This document shows positions 8,451-16,053 of a stretch of 64,000 nt of DNA, in pieces. Each line of letters starts with the position of its first letter. The first letter of the stretch is position 1. The notes beneath the pieces are model-generated. The model saw only the letters and a program-made list of their open reading frames with translations. It had not been told where the DNA came from and ran no database searches. The DNA comes from Haloarcula limicola. GTDB lineage: Archaea; Halobacteriota; Halobacteria; Halobacteriales; Haloarculaceae. The position numbers and the translations under genes were made by a program. The DNA lies in assembly GCF_010119205.1 (NCBI RefSeq), contig NZ_WRXM01000002.1, positions 984,982-1,048,981 on the forward strand, in the 5' to 3' direction.

Positions 8451-9083
8451 ATGGCGACCGACGCTACCGCCGCGCGCGGCCCGGTTCGAACCTTCGCGGA
8501 GGACTACGGCCTGCTGGTCGTCGCCGCTTGCTTCGCCCTCCTCGGCGTCGCCGGCATCGCGCTGTACGTCTTCGGCGACGCGGCCTACGCCGAGGCGCTC
8601 CTGCGGGAGTACGGCTTAGCGGCGCTCTTCTTCGTCTTTATCTTGGAGGGGGCGATGCTCCTGTATTTCGCCCCGAGCGAGGCGCTCGTCCCCGCCGCCG
8701 TCGCCGCCCTCGCACAGACGACCGGCGGCTACGACCTGCCGGCGATCGCGGCCATCCTCGGGGTGGCCGTCCTCGGCGCGACGGTCGGCCAGACGGCGCT
8801 GTTCCTGCTGACGAAGCGCGGCGGCCGCGAGTGGCTGCTCTCGAAGCCGTGGTTCCGCGTGAGCGAGGACCAACTGGACCGCTTCGGCCGCCTGTTCGAC
8901 CGCTTCGGCGTGCTGGCGGTGCCGCTCAGCAACACTTTGCTGTTCACGCGCGGCATGCTGACGGTGCCCGCCGGCGTCGCTGGCATGTCGACGCGGCGGT
9001 TCGTGGCGCTGTCGGCGCTCGGCACGCTCTCCTTCGAGATTCTTCTTGCGGCGGCCGCGATGGGCGTCCTCGAACTGTTCTGA
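8451..9083 (+). CDS. DedA/VTT family membrane protein
   Basis: This 210-residue integral membrane protein belongs to the DedA (SNARE-associated, VTT) family. Members act as lipid flippases or scramblases and support membrane homeostasis. Family features include LFFVFILEGAMLLYFAPSEA near the first reentrant helix, FLLTKRGGREWLL, and the region VLAVPLSNTLLFTRGMLTVPAGVAGM, which matches the usual F.R..P.iRt..s..AG..M motif in altered form. It lies divergently from the small membrane gene at 7984-8343. The exact substrate is unknown. Length is normal for the family. Confidence 0.8.
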   Translation: MATDATAARGPVRTFAEDYGLLVVAACFALLGVAGIALYVFGDAAYAEALLREYGLAALFFVFILEGAMLLYFAPSEALVPAAVAALAQTTGGYDLPAIAAILGVAVLGATVGQTALFLLTKRGGREWLLSKPWFRVSEDQLDRFGRLFDRFGVLAVPLSNTLLFTRGMLTVPAGVAGMSTRRFVALSALGTLSFEILLAAAAMGVLELF

Positions 9084-9153
9084 GACGGATCCGCTTTGAC
9101 CGCTCCGGGCCGGCGTAGTAGAGTTTACGTGATAGAACGCACTACTCGACGGT

Positions 9154-9447
9154 ATGGCTACCTCCGTGAAAATAGACGAGGACACGAAAGACCGCCTCGA
9201 ACGATTACGGGCGGAGATAAAGCTCGAAACCGGCGAGAACGTCACGCAGCAGGAGCTCCTCGACCGAATCGTCGAACGCGAATTCGAGTCGAGAGACGAC
9301 CTCATCGACTCGTTTAGAGACGAGTGGGACGGTCTCTCCGACACGGAGACCAAGCGATTGCTCGCCGGGACTGCCGGGTCGGGAAACCCCGTGACGGAGT
9401 CCGAGATCGACGACGTGCTGTACAGTGAGGAGTCGGCGGACGAGTGA
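9154..9447 (+). CDS. VapB-like antitoxin
   Basis: This 97-residue acidic protein starts with a ribbon-helix-helix-like segment (TSVKIDEDTKDRLERLRAE) followed by a helical tail. It lies directly before a PIN-domain gene, with its TGA overlapping the GTG start of that gene (GTGA). In VapBC systems the antitoxin binds the promoter with its N-terminus and inhibits the toxin with its C-terminus. The pairing and overlap support this role; the tail sequence itself is not diagnostic. Autoregulation is expected but no operator was identified. Confidence 0.75.
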   Translation: MATSVKIDEDTKDRLERLRAEIKLETGENVTQQELLDRIVEREFESRDDLIDSFRDEWDGLSDTETKRLLAGTAGSGNPVTESEIDDVLYSEESADE

Positions 9448-9875
9448 CTGTTTTCGTCGATACCGGCGTGTTCTACGCACAGCACGACGAAGACACGAGC
9501 CGGCACGCTGCCGCCCAACGCGCGATGAAAGCGATAGCTGGCGGTCGGTTCGGTAGACCGATGACTAGCGATTACGTCTACGACGAGACGGTGACGTTAA
9601 CGCTTTCTCGGTTTGCAGACTCGTCCGAAGCGACGACCGTTAGCAATCGCATCCTCGGTCGAGCGGACTTTCCGGAGATGGTGACGCTACTCTTTCTCGA
9701 ACGCGCGCAGTTCTTCGAAGCCATCGATATACGAACGCGATACGAGGACCAGTCGCTGAGTTTCACCGACGCGACGACGGTCGCACTCGTGAACGAATAC
9801 GACATCGACCACGTTCTGTCGTTCGACGACGATTTCGACGGCATCGTGAGCTGCCTCGACCCAGCCGCCCTCTAA
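9444..9875 (+). CDS. PIN-domain ribonuclease toxin, VapC-like
   Basis: This 143-residue PIN domain is a Mg2+-dependent RNase. The acidic active site is complete: Asp in VFVDTGVF, Glu in YVYDETVT, Asp in SFTDATTV and Asp in LSFDDDFDGI. The start codon is GTG at 9444, overlapping the antitoxin stop, so the two proteins are translationally coupled. VapC toxins usually cut tRNA or rRNA; the target here is unknown. The gene ends inside the last codons of the convergent cinA-like gene: TAA at 9873-9875 overlaps that gene's TAG on the other strand. Confidence 0.85.
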   Translation: MTVFVDTGVFYAQHDEDTSRHAAAQRAMKAIAGGRFGRPMTSDYVYDETVTLTLSRFADSSEATTVSNRILGRADFPEMVTLLFLERAQFFEAIDIRTRYEDQSLSFTDATTVALVNEYDIDHVLSFDDDFDGIVSCLDPAAL

Positions 9876-10609
9876 CGTTCTTCGACCGTCTCGACGCGCT
9901 CGCGGAGCCACGCTATCGCTTCCTCGACTGTCTCGCTGTCCTCGCCCGTCACCTTGATTCGCCCCGGCGCGTCGTCGCTCCGGGGGTAGCTTCCGACGGC
10001 GACGCCGAATCGCTCGCCGGCTTCGGCGACGACGCCGACGACGGCCCCCTCTGGTGCTGGCGTCTGGAGCGTCTCGGTCGTGCGGTCGCCGCCGAAGTCC
10101 GCGGCGACGGTGGCGTACATGGCCTTCAGTTCGTCAGGAATGCCCGGCATCACGTAGACGCCGTCCAGCACGCAGCCGGCGGCGAAACTCTCGTCGGTCA
10201 ACAGCGGCTCCGCGCCCTCCGGAATCGCAGCCCACGCGTCCAGATCGAGGTCCATGTCGTAGCGGTCGACCATCTCGGGGTTCTCCTCGGCGAAGCGGTC
10301 GGCCTTCGCTTCGAGGTGGGCGCGCACGTCCTTGGGTACGACCAACTCGCGGCCGAACGCCTCGGCGACGCCCGCCTTCGTCACGTCGTCGGGCGTCCCG
10401 CCGATGCCGCCGGTGACGACGACGGCGTCGAAGGCATCGTGGTACCGGGACACCGCGTCGGCGATGACCGATTCCTCGTCGGGAATGGTCAGAATCCGCG
10501 TGACTCTCGCGCCCGCGTCGCTCAGTTCGCGGGCCAGCCACGTCGCGTTCGTGTTCTCCGTATCCCCCGAGAGCAACTCGTCGCCGACGGTGAGCAGCGC
10601 CACGTCCAT
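9872..10609 (-). CDS. CinA-like molybdopterin-binding domain protein
   Basis: This 245-residue protein has the MoaB/Mog fold of the CinA N-terminal (COG1058) family. Diagnostic stretches are LLTVGDELLSGDTENTNATW, VVVTGGIGGTPDDVTKAGVA and YVMPGIPDELKAMY. Related proteins are NMN amidohydrolases, ADP-ribose pyrophosphatases or simply nucleotide-binding proteins; the C-terminal deamidase domain of full CinA is absent. It is single-copy on the minus strand, and the structured repeat element at 10761-10928 lies about 150 bases upstream. The exact reaction cannot be told from the sequence. Confidence 0.8.
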   Translation of the reverse strand: MDVALLTVGDELLSGDTENTNATWLARELSDAGARVTRILTIPDEESVIADAVSRYHDAFDAVVVTGGIGGTPDDVTKAGVAEAFGRELVVPKDVRAHLEAKADRFAEENPEMVDRYDMDLDLDAWAAIPEGAEPLLTDESFAAGCVLDGVYVMPGIPDELKAMYATVAADFGGDRTTETLQTPAPEGAVVGVVAEAGERFGVAVGSYPRSDDAPGRIKVTGEDSETVEEAIAWLRERVETVEER

Positions 10610-10760
10610 ACCGGTCGCTCGTGCGCGAGCGGGGTAAGGATTCTTGCTAGGAGACGCTGGCGAGGAAGTCGTCGGAGAACGATGAGTGACCGAGAACAGG
10701 CAGAAAGTCCCCCTAGCTACGATTAGAACAACTGTTACCGCAAAAGAATACGAAACGCGA

Positions 10761-10928
10761 AACAGCCAGAAAGCCCCGACTGGCTGAAATCGGGGGACTC
10801 GCTGCGCGCTTCACTCACTACGTTCGTTGCAGTGCTTACTTCGTCCACCTTCGTTCAGCCAGTCGCCCCTTTCAGTCCCACCCCGTTGCTGAGTCCCCAG
10901 CCGACACGGGTGGGACGTTCTGGCTGTT
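10761..10928. repeat. Structured repeat element R1 (deletion derivative)
   Basis: This is one of four related intergenic elements. It opens with AACAGCCAGAAAGCCCC and closes with TTCTGGCTGTT, giving 11-base terminal inverted repeats. Inside, CGACTGGCTGAA (10777-10788) pairs perfectly with TTCAGCCAGTCG (10854-10865), enclosing a segment with the shared words CTCGCTGCGCGCTTC and GTGCTTACTTCGTCC. It continues with GCCCCTTTCAGTCCCACCCC. The mirror-image second unit seen in other copies is reduced here to GGGTGGGAC plus the terminal repeat. It lies between the Hdr-like gene end and the upstream region of the cinA-like gene. It has no coding capacity. Confidence 0.8.
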
Positions 10929-10944
10929 CAGAGACGTTTAGCTG

Positions 10945-13044
10945 TCACAAAGCACTCGTACTATTTCCCCGTTCGACCGCCTCAGCGAGCAGTTCCGTCA
11001 GCCCGATTATCTCGATGTCGTCCTCGTAGCCGCCGGTCTTCCGGCCGTCCTCGTACATCGTCATGCACATCGGGCAGGCGACGACGAACTTCTCGACTCG
11101 TTCGCCGGCATCCGTATCTTCCAGCGCTTCGCGCAGACGCTCCTCGCTGGGTTTCGGGTCCTCGTCGAAGTCCATCCAGAGACCGCCGCCGCCCCCGCCA
11201 CAGCAGAAGGAGTCGTCGCGGTTGCGCGGCATCTCGTAGCGGTCACAGCCGGTCGCGTCGACGAGGTCGCGCGGGGCCTCGAACACGTCGTTGTACCGCC
11301 CGAGGTGACAGGGGTCGTGGTACGTAACGGTGTAGTCGAGTTCGTCGCCGGAGAGGCCCAACGATCCGGCTTCCGCGAGGTCGGCGACGACCTGCGTGTA
11401 GTGGAAGACGGACGATTCGTCCCACTCGCAGTCCTCGAACTCGGGGTACTCGTTCTTGAACGTGTTGTAGGCGTGGGGGTCGGTCGTCACGATAGAATCG
11501 AACTCGCAGTCGCCGATCGCGACGGCGTTGTCCTCGACGAGCATCTCGTAGAGGCCCTCTTCGCCGACCCGGCGCACGTCGTTGCCGGCGGTCTGTTCGG
11601 CCTCGTAGAGGATCCCGTACTCGACGCCGGCGGCCTCGAAGACCCGTGCTAAGGCCCGCGCCACGCGCTTGTTACGCTCGTCGTAGCTCGGGTAGTCGCC
11701 GACGTACCAGAGGTACTCGACCGGTTGGTCGCGGGCGTCGGGCACCTCGAAGTCGAGTTCGTCGGTCCAGTCCGGGCGTTTCCGCTCGGGGTCGCCGAAG
11801 GTGTTGCCGTGCTGGAAGACGTTCATCATCGCGTCCTGGACGTGCTCGTCCATCTCGCCGGACTCGGTGAGGCGGCGGTTCAGCTCCGTGAACTGCGTGA
11901 CGTGTTCGATGTCCACCGGGCAGGCGTCCATGCAGGCCATGCAGGACATACAGGACTCCATCGTCCGGGCGTCGATAACTGAACTCCCGCCGTCGGCGAT
12001 AATCGGGACCTCCTCCCCGCCGGCGTCCCGCTGTTCGCGGTACTCCTTCAGGTCCAGAATGACGTTTCGGGGGTCCAGCGGCCGTCCTGCCGCCTTTGCC
12101 GGGCAGACGTCGGAACAGCGCCCGCACTTCGTGCAGGCGTCGTGGTCGAGCAACTGCTTCCAGGAGAAGTCGTCGATCTCGCTGGGACCGATGTCCTCGG
12201 GGGCGGCGTCTTCGGGGACCCTCGGCAGGCGGACGCCCGCTTTCTCGTCGCGGGCGACGAGATTGGCGAACGAGGAGAACATGTGGAACGGCTTGGCGTA
12301 GGGAATCCACGCGATAAACCACAGGGCGACCAGCGAGTGGCTCCACCAGACGAACGGGTAGGCCGCGGCGGCCTGCTGCGGGGTCACGCCCGCGAGGAGG
12401 AGGAGGTCCCTGACGAACCAGCCGACGAAACTGATCGTCTCGAAGCTCACGTCACGCACCGTCGAGGTGCCGAGGATGCGGACGCCCTCGGTGAGGTAGC
12501 CGCCGACGCCGAGGACGAACAGCGCCGCCAGAAAGAGGTCGTCCTCGCGGGAGGTGTGGCGGTCGTGCAACCGCTCCATCCGACGGCCGTAGCGCCGCCA
12601 CAACGCCACGCCGACGCCGACGACGAACAGTAGCCCCATCGCGTCCATCACGAACGAGTAGGAGAGGTAGAACTCACCGACGAAGAACGACTCACCGGTT
12701 AGCGGGCGGTAGAGGTCCATGTCGATGCCGAGAATCGTCGTCCCGATGAGTAAGGTGAGAAACCCCCAGACGACGAAGGCGTGCATCACGCCCGCGACGG
12801 CGTCGCGGTCGAGTTGCTTCCGGTTCGAGAGGGCGAGTCGCGCCGCGTCGAAGACCCGCTCGGGCAGGTCGTCGAGGCGGTCGAACGGGTCCTCGGAACC
12901 CCGCGTGTATCGGGCCACGCGGCCGTAGACGCCGTACAGGAAGACCAGAATCGCGAGCGCGGCGAGATAGTAGAAGAGGACCTTCCCCACGGGACCGATG
13001 CGCCAGAACGTCGGCCGCGTGGTCGTCTGGAGCGCGAGTGACAT
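10945..13044 (-). CDS. Membrane-bound heterodisulfide-reductase-like Fe-S oxidoreductase
   Basis: This 699-residue fusion protein has three parts. Residues 1-260 carry about five or six membrane helices of the nitrate-reductase gamma type, likely binding heme b. Two [4Fe-4S] ferredoxin motifs lie near residue 300 (CTKCGRCSDVCP) and 360 (CMSCMACMDACP). The last third has two CCG (HdrB/GlpC-type) modules, with DPCHLGRYN, SFCCGGGGGG and CPMCMTMYE. Such proteins pass electrons between quinone and a soluble partner such as ETF, D-lactate or a heterodisulfide; the partner is unknown here. The start at 13044 (MSLALQTT) is preferred over a frame 13 codons longer, which has non-haloarchaeal composition. 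Confidence 0.85.
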   Translation of the reverse strand: MSLALQTTTRPTFWRIGPVGKVLFYYLAALAILVFLYGVYGRVARYTRGSEDPFDRLDDLPERVFDAARLALSNRKQLDRDAVAGVMHAFVVWGFLTLLIGTTILGIDMDLYRPLTGESFFVGEFYLSYSFVMDAMGLLFVVGVGVALWRRYGRRMERLHDRHTSREDDLFLAALFVLGVGGYLTEGVRILGTSTVRDVSFETISFVGWFVRDLLLLAGVTPQQAAAAYPFVWWSHSLVALWFIAWIPYAKPFHMFSSFANLVARDEKAGVRLPRVPEDAAPEDIGPSEIDDFSWKQLLDHDACTKCGRCSDVCPAKAAGRPLDPRNVILDLKEYREQRDAGGEEVPIIADGGSSVIDARTMESCMSCMACMDACPVDIEHVTQFTELNRRLTESGEMDEHVQDAMMNVFQHGNTFGDPERKRPDWTDELDFEVPDARDQPVEYLWYVGDYPSYDERNKRVARALARVFEAAGVEYGILYEAEQTAGNDVRRVGEEGLYEMLVEDNAVAIGDCEFDSIVTTDPHAYNTFKNEYPEFEDCEWDESSVFHYTQVVADLAEAGSLGLSGDELDYTVTYHDPCHLGRYNDVFEAPRDLVDATGCDRYEMPRNRDDSFCCGGGGGGLWMDFDEDPKPSEERLREALEDTDAGERVEKFVVACPMCMTMYEDGRKTGGYEDDIEIIGLTELLAEAVERGNSTSAL

Positions 13045-13157
13045 ACGCTCACACGGGGCGCGAGCCCACTTGAAGATTGTCACGGGGGCACCGCCGTCCC
13101 CGACAATCTAGCAACCGTTGCATGTTTTCGACAGTTTTCCGTCGCCTACCCAACAAC

Positions 13158-13163
13158 TATATA
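13158..13163 (+). promoter_or_regulatory. TATA box of the cmi4 gene
   Basis: TATATA lies 27 bases before the ATG at 13190, so the transcript should begin at or next to the start codon (leaderless). This supports choosing 13190 over an upstream in-frame ATG at 13118. Confidence 0.7.
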
Positions 13164-13189
13164 CGCCGCGGACGGAAGGTTCCGGTCCG

Positions 13190-13810
13190 ATGGACGAGAA
13201 GACAGAGGAACTCCGTGACATCTTCATGGACGTCTCCGAGGAGGGGACGGTGACGGAGTCACAGGAGGCCACCCACGGGACGCTGGCCGACGTCGACGAG
13301 ACGGAGTTAGACGACCGACTCGTCGACGTGATTTCACGCATGCGCGAGCGTTACGAGTTCCGGACAGACCTCGGCGACGACGCGTTGGTGACGCTGGTTC
13401 GGGCGTTCTACGAGGGCCGCGAGGACGACGACATCGCCGACGAACTCGGCGTCGCGGCCGCGGCGGCGACGGACGCGCGCCTGGACCTGCACCTCTTCCG
13501 CGACTCGGATACGGACGCCGACTTCGACGTGACCGCGTTCCGCCGCCGGATCGTGGAGGACGACCCGACCGACGACGAGCTCGTCGCCGCCTTCGCCGTG
13601 AGCGAGGCCGAGATAGCCCATTACCGACGCGTCGTCGAAGCACAGGCCGCCGCCCGGCAGGTGAGCCACCGCTTCCGGAGCGAGTTCGAGGACGTGCTGA
13701 GCGACGCCGGCCTCTCGACGCGCATGACCGAGTCGCTCCGACAGGACGGCCTGGACGAAGCCACCGAGGACATCGATTCGTTGGATTCCGACGCCGACGT
13801 CTCGATGTGA
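13190..13810 (+). CDS. cmi4: Conditioned medium-induced protein 4 (Cmi4)
   Basis: This 206-residue acidic soluble protein matches the haloarchaeal Cmi4 family, named from genes induced by spent medium in Haloferax. It opens with MDEKTEELRDIFMDVS and contains a central region rich in helices with FYEGREDDDIADELGV, resembling a helix-turn-helix repeat, and a second copy-like stretch DDPTDDELVAAFAVSEAEI. A role in stationary-phase or quorum-type response is suggested by the family name only; the molecular function is unknown. The TATA box 27 bases upstream fixes the start. No membrane segments are seen. Confidence 0.75.
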   Translation: MDEKTEELRDIFMDVSEEGTVTESQEATHGTLADVDETELDDRLVDVISRMRERYEFRTDLGDDALVTLVRAFYEGREDDDIADELGVAAAAATDARLDLHLFRDSDTDADFDVTAFRRRIVEDDPTDDELVAAFAVSEAEIAHYRRVVEAQAAARQVSHRFRSEFEDVLSDAGLSTRMTESLRQDGLDEATEDIDSLDSDADVSM

Positions 13811-13857
13811 CGCCGCCGAAGCCACTTTCCACCCGCCACTGCGACTCGCGCTGAAGG

Positions 13858-13863
13858 TTTATA
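13858..13863 (+). promoter_or_regulatory. TATA box of the Cas4-like gene
   Basis: TTTATA lies about 26 bases before the ATG at 13889, consistent with a leaderless message. Confidence 0.7.
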
Positions 13864-13888
13864 CCCGAAGACGGGACCAGCGCTGTCT

Positions 13889-14548
13889 ATGGCCGAGCAC
13901 ACCTTCCGCGAGTTGGAAACCGCGGCCTACTGCCCGCGAAAGCTCTACTACCGCCGCCGCGAGGGGCCGCCGGACGTGCCCGACGAAGTCGGGCGAATCC
14001 GCGAACTGGCGTTCGACTACGAGCGCCTGCTGACCGACGACGCGACGCTGTTGACCGCGCCCATCGAGGCCGACCCGACCACGGTCCGCGAACGGCTGCG
14101 GGCGGCTCGGGACCGACTCGACGACTGGGACGCGCTCGCCGACCCGACGGCCCGGGACGTGTTCCTCTCGGGGAAGGACGCCCGCGGCATCGCTCACAAG
14201 ATCGTCGCGGCCGCGGACGGTCCGGTCCCCTCGCTCGTCTTCGCCGGCGCACCGCCCGAACAGGGCGTCTGGGAGCCACAGAGCGTCCGACTGGTCGCGG
14301 CCGCGAAGGCGCTCTCGTGGGAGCGCGAGCGGGCGGTCGAACGCGCGTACGCGGAGTACCCCGCCCACGGCGTCGTCCGGGAGATCGATCTGACGGTCCG
14401 GCGAACCGGCGTCTATCGCCGGGCAGTTCGGACCGCGGACAGCGTCGACGGCCCGCCCTCTCGCGTCGACAACGACGCGAAGTGCGGTCCCTGCGACTAC
14501 CGTGAGAACTGCGGCGTCAGGACGCGGTCGCTGCGGTCGCTGCTGTGA
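13889..14548 (+). CDS. Orphan Cas4-like Fe-S protein
   Basis: This 219-residue protein has the layout of Cas4/RecB-type nucleases. One cysteine near the N-terminus (AAYCPRKLYYRR) and three near the C-terminus (KCGPCDYRENCGV) together would hold a [4Fe-4S] cluster. The segment VWEPQSVRLVAAAKALSWER resembles the conserved glutamine motif. The expected catalytic E-x-K of the PD-(D/E)XK core is not evident; the corresponding stretch reads PSLVFAGAPPEQG. No CRISPR array or other cas gene is in the window. It may be a DNA-repair relative or an inactive structural form. It is leaderless from the TATA box at 13858. Confidence 0.75.
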   Translation: MAEHTFRELETAAYCPRKLYYRRREGPPDVPDEVGRIRELAFDYERLLTDDATLLTAPIEADPTTVRERLRAARDRLDDWDALADPTARDVFLSGKDARGIAHKIVAAADGPVPSLVFAGAPPEQGVWEPQSVRLVAAAKALSWERERAVERAYAEYPAHGVVREIDLTVRRTGVYRRAVRTADSVDGPPSRVDNDAKCGPCDYRENCGVRTRSLRSLL

Positions 14549-14575
14549 GTCGGCGACGCGAGAGCCGCGCTCAGT

Positions 14576-15172
14576 TCAGTTGTCCGCCAGCCACGCCTCG
14601 ACCGCGTCGGCGTTCGCGCCCCGCCGGTGGATCGTCCCCGCCTCGACGTCCACGACGGTCGAGCCGACGCCGCCGGTCTCGCCGCCGTCGAGCACGACCG
14701 CCGCCCGCTCGCGGATCTCGTCCAGTTCCGCGACGGCGGTCGCGCTGGGGTTGCCGGAGACGTTCGCGCTCGTCGCCGTCAGCGGCGCGACCGCTTCGAG
14801 GAGCGCGAGCGCGACGGGGTGGTCCGGCACCCTGACGCCGACCCGCGGTTCGCCGCCGGTCAGCGCGTCCGGGACGCCGTCGCGTCGCTCGGTGACGACG
14901 GTGACGGGGCCGGGCAGGAACTCGCGCATGAACCGCTCCTCGCGGTCGGTCGGGGCGACGTACTCCAGCGCGCTGTCCACGTCCGGCACCGCGAGCGAGA
15001 CGGGTTTGTCCCGCGAGCGCCCCTTCGCGGCGAAGGCGGCTTCGACCGCGTGGGTGTCGGTCGCGTCGGCCGCCAGCCCGTACACCGTCTCGGTCGGATA
15101 GACGACGAGTTCGCCCTCGCGGAGCGCTTCAGCGGCCGTCTCGACGTCCGCCTCGCGCGCGTCCTCGCTCAT
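14576..15172 (-). CDS. Threonylcarbamoyl-AMP synthase, Sua5/YrdC type
   Basis: This 198-residue enzyme makes threonylcarbamoyl-AMP from threonine, bicarbonate and ATP, the first step of t6A37 modification in ANN-decoding tRNAs. Signatures are VVYPTETVYGLAADATD, KGRSRDKPVSLAVPD, FLPGPVTVVT and LTATSANVSGNPSAT, all characteristic of the YrdC fold. It is the short form without the extra Sua5 C-terminal domain. The start at 15172 (MSEDAREAD) overlaps the stop of the upstream redoxin gene as ATGA, making it the third gene of a glutaredoxin-redoxin-Sua5 operon. The longer upstream frame is a shadow. Confidence 0.93.
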   Translation of the reverse strand: MSEDAREADVETAAEALREGELVVYPTETVYGLAADATDTHAVEAAFAAKGRSRDKPVSLAVPDVDSALEYVAPTDREERFMREFLPGPVTVVTERRDGVPDALTGGEPRVGVRVPDHPVALALLEAVAPLTATSANVSGNPSATAVAELDEIRERAAVVLDGGETGGVGSTVVDVEAGTIHRRGANADAVEAWLADN

Positions 15173-15681
15173 AGCTGGGCTTCGACGGCGTCGTAGTCGG
15201 GGAAGTCGGGCCACTCCTCGGCGACCCACGCGTACTCGACGGTGCGGTCCTCGTCGAGGACGAAGACGGCGGGTCGCGGCTCCGCGACGCCCGCCATCCC
15301 GTCTAACTCCATGGCGATGCCGTACTGCTCGGCGACGCCGTTCGCGGGGTCCGAGTAGAGCCGGTAGTCGCCCTCGATGTCGCGCTCTTCGAGCAAGTCC
15401 TTGTGCGCGTACGGCGTCGAGATAGAGAGGCCGACGACCGTCGCCTTCTCGTGCCATCCCCGGTCGCGGATCTCGTTCCAGACGTACGTCGCCGGGAACG
15501 CGCCGTCCATCGCGTGAAAGACGAGGACGACGGGGTCGTCGCTGTCCGCACAGACCGAAGAGAGCGCGACGTCCTCCCAGAACTCCTCGTTGACGAGCGG
15601 TCGGGTGAAGTCCGGGGCCGTCTCGCCCTCCTCGGGGTGGTCGGTCGCCTCCAGTTCGACGACGTCGAAGTCGAGGTCCAT
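15169..15681 (-). CDS. Redoxin-domain protein lacking the peroxidatic cysteine
   Basis: This 170-residue thioredoxin-fold protein of the AhpC/TSA type opens with APDFTRPLVNEEFW, continues with a central strand VVLVFHAMDGAFPATYVWNE and has VVGLSISTPYAHKDLLEE. In true peroxiredoxins the segment after the first strand ends in a Cys (PxxxTxxC); here it reads HAMDGAFPATYVW with no Cys. The only cysteine (SSVCADSDD) lies before the strand. It is therefore unlikely to be a standard peroxidase and may be a binding or regulatory member. It lies between the small CPFC protein and sua5, with back-to-back and ATGA junctions, so these genes are co-translated. Confidence 0.75.
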   Translation of the reverse strand: MDLDFDVVELEATDHPEEGETAPDFTRPLVNEEFWEDVALSSVCADSDDPVVLVFHAMDGAFPATYVWNEIRDRGWHEKATVVGLSISTPYAHKDLLEERDIEGDYRLYSDPANGVAEQYGIAMELDGMAGVAEPRPAVFVLDEDRTVEYAWVAEEWPDFPDYDAVEAQL

Positions 15682-15963
15682 TCAGGCCACCTCCCGTTCT
15701 CCGCCCTCGGCTCCCTCACCGTACGTCCGGTCGAGATACTCGACGATGTTGGCGCTCTCGCTCATCGTGACGCCCGTGTTCTCGTCGACGATAGCGGGGA
15801 CGGTCCGCTTTCCCGAGAGCCGCTTGACCACGTCTCGCTCCGAGTGCATCGGCTCGATGAACCGCGAGCGGTACGCCAGGTCGTGTTTCCTGAGCTTCCG
15901 GACGACGCGCTCACAGAACGGGCACGCCTGCAACCGGTAGAGTGTGATGGCGGGATCGCTCAT
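15682..15963 (-). CDS. Glutaredoxin/GST N-terminal-like thiol protein
   Basis: This 93-residue thioredoxin-fold protein has the redox motif CPFC (LQACPFCERVVRKLRKH), the cis-proline region TVPAIVDENTGVTMSESANI and a C-terminal helix VEYLDRTYG. It resembles glutaredoxins and the N-terminal domain of glutathione S-transferases. Haloarchaea use gamma-glutamylcysteine rather than glutathione, so that is the likelier partner (inference). It is the first gene of the operon with the redoxin and sua5, its stop directly abutting the next start. A paralog lies at 46232-46492. Confidence 0.85.
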   Translation of the reverse strand: MSDPAITLYRLQACPFCERVVRKLRKHDLAYRSRFIEPMHSERDVVKRLSGKRTVPAIVDENTGVTMSESANIVEYLDRTYGEGAEGGEREVA

Positions 15964-16018
15964 ACGGCCGCTGGTACGCGAGAGAGCCGGGTAAGGGCTT
16001 CGGCGGGGTCATGACAAG

Positions 16019-16025
16019 CCTTAAT
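16019..16025 (+). promoter_or_regulatory. TATA-like box of the CNNM/CorC gene
   Basis: CCTTAAT lies about 29 bases before the ATG at 16054 in the divergent gap with the CPFC gene. Confidence 0.5.
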
Positions 16026-16053
16026 CCCCGGGAATGACAACTTCGACCGTCCG

